Of a stretch of 64,000 nucleotides of DNA, positions 61,253-64,000 are shown one piece after another; the stretch's first letter is position 1, and every line of letters begins with the position of its first letter. The stretch comes from Lentisphaerota bacterium. Lineage in GTDB: Bacteria > Verrucomicrobiota > Lentisphaeria > Victivallales > Victivallaceae. Made by a program: the position numbers and the translations under genes. Below the pieces are notes generated by a model that saw nothing but the letters and a program-made list of their open reading frames with translations, made no database searches and had not been told where the DNA came from. The stretch lies in contig SUWB01000012.1 of assembly GCA_015061745.1 (NCBI GenBank), positions 1 through 64,000 of the forward strand, written 5' to 3'.

Positions 61253-62494
61253 ATGGAAAGAGCCAATATACTCCCTGTTCCAAGTGTCAACTGGAAAAAA
61301 AATCTCTTTGTCATCTGGCTTTCACAATTTCTGGCAATGGTGGGATTCGGCTGCTGTATGCCTTTCATTCCTCTGCTGCTCAAAGAAAATCTCCATATTG
61401 ATGACGAAAATCTCCGGGGAGTATATGTTTCTATTTATTACCTCGCCGCTATGGTGAGTTTGTGTATCGCAAGCACCGTCTGGGGTATGCTTGCCGACCG
61501 TTTCGGCCGGAAACTTATGCTTCTGCGGGCAAGTTATGCGGCCGCCTTTTTTTACCCTCTGCTGGCACTTGCCCCCAACTTCTGGGTATTGGCGGGGATT
61601 CGCTTTGTCTGTTCCTTTTTTTCCGGAACAGTCAATCCCGCCCAAACACTGCTCATTGCCACAACGCCTTCTGAAAAGCACGGGTTTGTCCTGGGAGTTT
61701 TGAGCACCGCCACTTCCAGCGGCAATATGCTTGGCTATCTGCTGGGGGGCGTGATCGTTCACTATTACGGCTACACCACGGCCTTTTTCACCTGCGGCGG
61801 CATTTATCTGGCAAGCGGTTTGCTGGTTCATATTTTTGCCAAAGATGATTTTAATGTCAAACTTGCCAAAAAAGAGCGTGCCAAGAGCCAATACTCTTTC
61901 CGTGAGGCGGCGACTCCGGCGGTGATTTGGATATTGCTGCTTTTCCTTTTTATGGGGACTTCAAACCGCCTGGTGCAGCCCTATATGGCTTTGCTGGTCG
62001 AAGCAGTCCACGGCTTCAAAGGGGCTGCGTTTTACACCGGGATCGTCAGTGCGGCGTCTTCTGTGGGCGGGTTCTTTTCCGGGTTGTGCATCGGCTGGCT
62101 CTGTGACAGGATCGCTCCCCGGAAACTGCTGCTGCCCATATTGCTTTTTGGAACAGCCTTCACCGCAGCCATTGCTCTTTCGCCCAATGTTGAAATGCTT
62201 ATTCTCTCCCGTTTCCTCGCCGCCTTTGCCGTCAGCGGAATCCAGCCTGTTCTGCAGCTGATGCTGACCAAGATCACCCGCAAAGAACTCAGAGGAACCT
62301 ATTTCGGCTGGTCAGCCAGTATCAACACCGCCGGAGGCATCATTTGTTCATTTTTGGGCGGCAGTGTGGTATGGCTCACAGGAGTCCGCGGAGTTTATAT
62401 AACTGCTGCGATCATACTTGCCCTTATGACCCCTCTGATGTTCCCGACAATACGGGCCATAAAGAAAGAAGGCACAAAACTCAATCAGAAATAA
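61253..62494 (+). CDS. MFS transporter, drug-efflux-like
   Basis: Twelve-helix major facilitator of 413 residues. The conserved loop after helix 2 is WGMLADRFGRKLMLLRASY (about 80-98), a good match to the MFS signature GxLaDrxGRk. Motif-C-like TSSGNMLGYLLGG is in helix 5, as in antiporters, and the second half repeats GWLCDRIAPRKLLL. No clear ribosome site precedes ATG; an alternative start further in is possible. Function could be drug or metabolite efflux. It sits 57 bases after obgE, separated by a hairpin. Confidence 0.85.
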   Translation: MERANILPVPSVNWKKNLFVIWLSQFLAMVGFGCCMPFIPLLLKENLHIDDENLRGVYVSIYYLAAMVSLCIASTVWGMLADRFGRKLMLLRASYAAAFFYPLLALAPNFWVLAGIRFVCSFFSGTVNPAQTLLIATTPSEKHGFVLGVLSTATSSGNMLGYLLGGVIVHYYGYTTAFFTCGGIYLASGLLVHIFAKDDFNVKLAKKERAKSQYSFREAATPAVIWILLLFLFMGTSNRLVQPYMALLVEAVHGFKGAAFYTGIVSAASSVGGFFSGLCIGWLCDRIAPRKLLLPILLFGTAFTAAIALSPNVEMLILSRFLAAFAVSGIQPVLQLMLTKITRKELRGTYFGWSASINTAGGIICSFLGGSVVWLTGVRGVYITAAIILALMTPLMFPTIRAIKKEGTKLNQK

Positions 62495-62531
62495 ACACTC
62501 CTTTCTTCTTGGAAAAATATGATACAGAAAC

Positions 62532-62560
62532 TTGCAATATCTCTCATTACGGTGTATCTT
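62532..62560 (+). promoter_or_regulatory. Promoter of the pseudopilin at 62612
   Basis: TTGCAA (62532-62537), 17-base spacer, TATCTT (62555-62560). CGGTGTATCTTA is shared with the promoter at 13017-13045, which also drives a pseudopilin. Confidence 0.6.
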
Positions 62561-62611
62561 AATTAGAAGTGCACTGCACCATAAAATTTAAGAATATAGG
62601 GAATCCCAACT

Positions 62612-63589
62612 ATGAAAAAATATTTCACTTTGATCGAATTATTGGTTACCACTGCACAACAGAACTGTTTTTCAAAATTAAAAAACTACACCTCCTCACG
62701 CCCGTCAGGGCGCACTTCACGCTTGACACAGTCAAGCTCTTCACATCTTCACACGCCGGAGGCGTTCTTCACTCAATCAGCGTTCACGCTGATTGAACTG
62801 CTGGTCGTCATTGCCATTATTGCCATTCTGGCCGCAATGCTTCTGCCCGCACTGCAGCAGGCAAAAGGAAGAGCTCAAGCTATTACCTGCATAAACAATA
62901 TGGGCACTCTTGCCAAGGCGTGGACTTTTTATGTAAGTGACAACAACGGAGTCTATCCCGGGCTGTGGAATGGCGGTTATGCCAGCCAGTCTTCCAGAAA
63001 ATGGTATTATTCCCACTACAGTGCCGAACATATCCGCGGAACACACGCAGGAATCTTCCCGCCTTACCTGGGAACTTCCATTAAGACTTCCAACGAATCA
63101 GGCGGCGGTATCGGCGGATTTGCCCGTTCCTCCAAAGGTGATGTTTACAGACATCTTCTCTTTTGCCCCACCCGTGAAAATTCTATGCGTGAAATAATGG
63201 TAAAAGCAGGCAATTCCTCAGCCGGCGGCAACGGCATCACCCTGAATAACAGAGATCAGGGCCAGCGTCTTGTCCGTGTCCGTCAGGCTTCACGGAGTAT
63301 GGCGGCAGCCGAAAGTCCTTTCGGAGCAACCTATCTTGACTATAAGGCGGCAAACCCGACTACAACAGATTACTTTCTGCCTGTGTTTCCCCATTCCAAT
63401 CCGAATCCGGGAGATAATGAAAAGGGCAAACAACAGTTGATTTCGACTCCCGGTTCTGCTTCATTCCTCTTCTTTGATGCCCATGTAAAGATGCTCTCCC
63501 GCCACGAAGTCCCTATGGATGGCCGCACTGCCAATGCTGTGACTTCCACCTTCTGGAGTCCTGTCACTGCCACCCATAACAATTGGTGA
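62612..63589 (+). CDS. Pseudopilin-like secreted protein with duplicated prepilin motif
   Basis: A 325-residue pseudopilin. MKKY then FTLIELLV at residue 5, the normal place, but the hydrophobic helix follows a second copy at residue 58 ([16 protein letters not shown] and then [16 protein letters not shown]). The 45 residues between are encoded by a string of hairpins and are serine/threonine/histidine-rich ([16 protein letters not shown]), unlike a globular domain. The C-terminal part has a [11 protein letters not shown] segment but no clean H-X9-DG. AGGGA precedes the ATG. It is followed after about 50 bases by a DppA-type gene. Confidence 0.85.
   Translation: MKKYFTLIELLVTTAQQNCFSKLKNYTSSRPSGRTSRLTQSSSSHLHTPEAFFTQSAFTLIELLVVIAIIAILAAMLLPALQQAKGRAQAITCINNMGTLAKAWTFYVSDNNGVYPGLWNGGYASQSSRKWYYSHYSAEHIRGTHAGIFPPYLGTSIKTSNESGGGIGGFARSSKGDVYRHLLFCPTRENSMREIMVKAGNSSAGGNGITLNNRDQGQRLVRVRQASRSMAAAESPFGATYLDYKAANPTTTDYFLPVFPHSNPNPGDNEKGKQQLISTPGSASFLFFDAHVKMLSRHEVPMDGRTANAVTSTFWSPVTATHNNW
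62648..62806 (+). repeat. Hairpin cassette 4: 135-bp insert of TTCAC-linked palindromes plus second motif
   Basis: It lies between motif codons 62624-62647 and 62783-62806. Hairpins: CGCCC/GGGCG (62699-62712), GCTTGAC/GTCAAGC (62721-62737), ACGCC/GGCGT (62753-62765) and TCAATCAGCG/CGCTGATTGA (62773-62782, 62787-62796). Successive ones are separated by TTCAC. In the last, the loop TTCA and the right arm are the F-T-L-I-E codons themselves, so the left arm is an inverted copy of the motif. Confidence 0.85.
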
Positions 63590-63641
63590 CAAGATTTTTT
63601 CAATGAATAATCTGTCCTGAATTAATATAAAGGCTTAAAAA

Positions 63642-64000
63642 ATGAAAGTAGTTATTATCACAGACCTTGAAGGCGTCAACGGCGTCTTGAATTTCCCCGA
63701 CTGGTGCGTTCCTGAAGGACGGCGCAACGAAGTGGGCTGCCGCTTCCTGACAGAAGAAGTCAACGCAGCTGTTGCAGGCTTTTTCGGAGCCGGTGCCACC
63801 GAAGTCATCGTTGTTGACGGTCACGGTTCCGGCGGTTCCATTCGTGCAGAGCTCCTCGACCCCCGGGCCGCTTTGCAGCGGGGAGCAAAAGTTTCCCCCA
63901 TTTTTAACGATGAGTGCGATGTGGCGGCATTTGTGGGACAGCACGCCAAGGCGGGCACTCCCAACGCACATCTGGCCCATACTCAGACCGGGGAAGCGGT
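63642..64000 (+). CDS. DppA-type D-aminopeptidase (M55 family), cut by the window end
   Basis: The first 119 codons of a zinc peptidase of the DppA family, which releases D-amino acids from peptides. VIITDLEGVNGVLNFPDW at the start carries the D-x-E metal ligands of M55 enzymes, and IVVDGHGSGGS (about 57-67) carries the conserved histidine. ATG at 63642 follows AAAGG by eight bases. It lies 52 bases after the pseudopilin. The rest of the gene and its neighbours lie outside the window; a role in peptidoglycan-peptide turnover or uptake is possible. Confidence 0.85.
   Translation, partial: MKVVIITDLEGVNGVLNFPDWCVPEGRRNEVGCRFLTEEVNAAVAGFFGAGATEVIVVDGHGSGGSIRAELLDPRAALQRGAKVSPIFNDECDVAAFVGQHAKAGTPNAHLAHTQTGEA

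Overview
The window reads as chromosome of a Gram-negative member of the Lentisphaeria (Victivallis-like), inferred from content and not from a marker-gene tree. The grounds are several secreted pseudopilin-like proteins of the FTLIELLV / H-X9-DG type, three DUF4838 paralogues, DUF4091/GH123-like and DUF6259-like carbohydrate proteins with their own MFS transporters, LPS (waaA) and Pal genes, and strong TTGACA-17-TATATTAT promoters. I see no phage genes, transposase or CRISPR array.

Layout. 0.3-3.5 kb: hom, an aspartokinase and rpsT. 3.6-5.6 kb: two membrane-protein genes on the minus strand. 5.7-13.9 kb: a GntR-type regulator, a pseudopilin, two overlapping DUF4838 genes, then a separately promoted pseudopilin. 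14-25.4 kb: carB, a GAF-SpoIIE phosphatase, a GT39-like glycosyltransferase, a third DUF4838 gene, a LamG-fused phosphodiesterase, a Dabb protein and an aldo/keto reductase. 26-36 kb: two hydrolase-plus-MFS modules (DUF6259; LamG-GH123/DUF4091) flanking a large repeat-rich lipoprotein on the other strand. 36-47 kb (minus strand): metK-adenosine kinase-ahcY (SAM cycle), pal, ilvE-panC-hisD, and ptsH-ptsI-waaA. 47-52 kb: a rubrerythrin with its own operator-like site, a pseudopilin with three copies of its motif, and a 1064-residue secreted protein. 52-58.6 kb (minus): pyrF-der-unknown-PHP-polyol dehydrogenase operon and a thioredoxin-fold exported protein. 58.8-59.5 kb: three ~196-bp tandem units abutting tRNA-Leu(UAA), each carrying the tRNA 3' end. 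59.6-64 kb: rpmA, obgE, MFS, a pseudopilin with a duplicated motif, and the start of a DppA-type peptidase.

The most unusual thing is in the pseudopilin genes. Three of the four carry two or three in-frame copies of the FTLIELLV cleavage motif, separated by inserts of 84, 135 or 210 bp (all multiples of 3). The inserts are made almost wholly of DNA hairpins, and the 210-bp one is nearly identical in two genes 41 kb apart although the genes themselves diverge. The fourth gene carries a hairpin module in its leader that is shared with one of these inserts. This looks like a palindromic, frame-preserving element that targets, or spreads through, the prepilin signal codons. A second oddity is the tRNA-Leu 3'-end tandem array. 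Functions are by recognition of sequence motifs; nothing was searched or computed.
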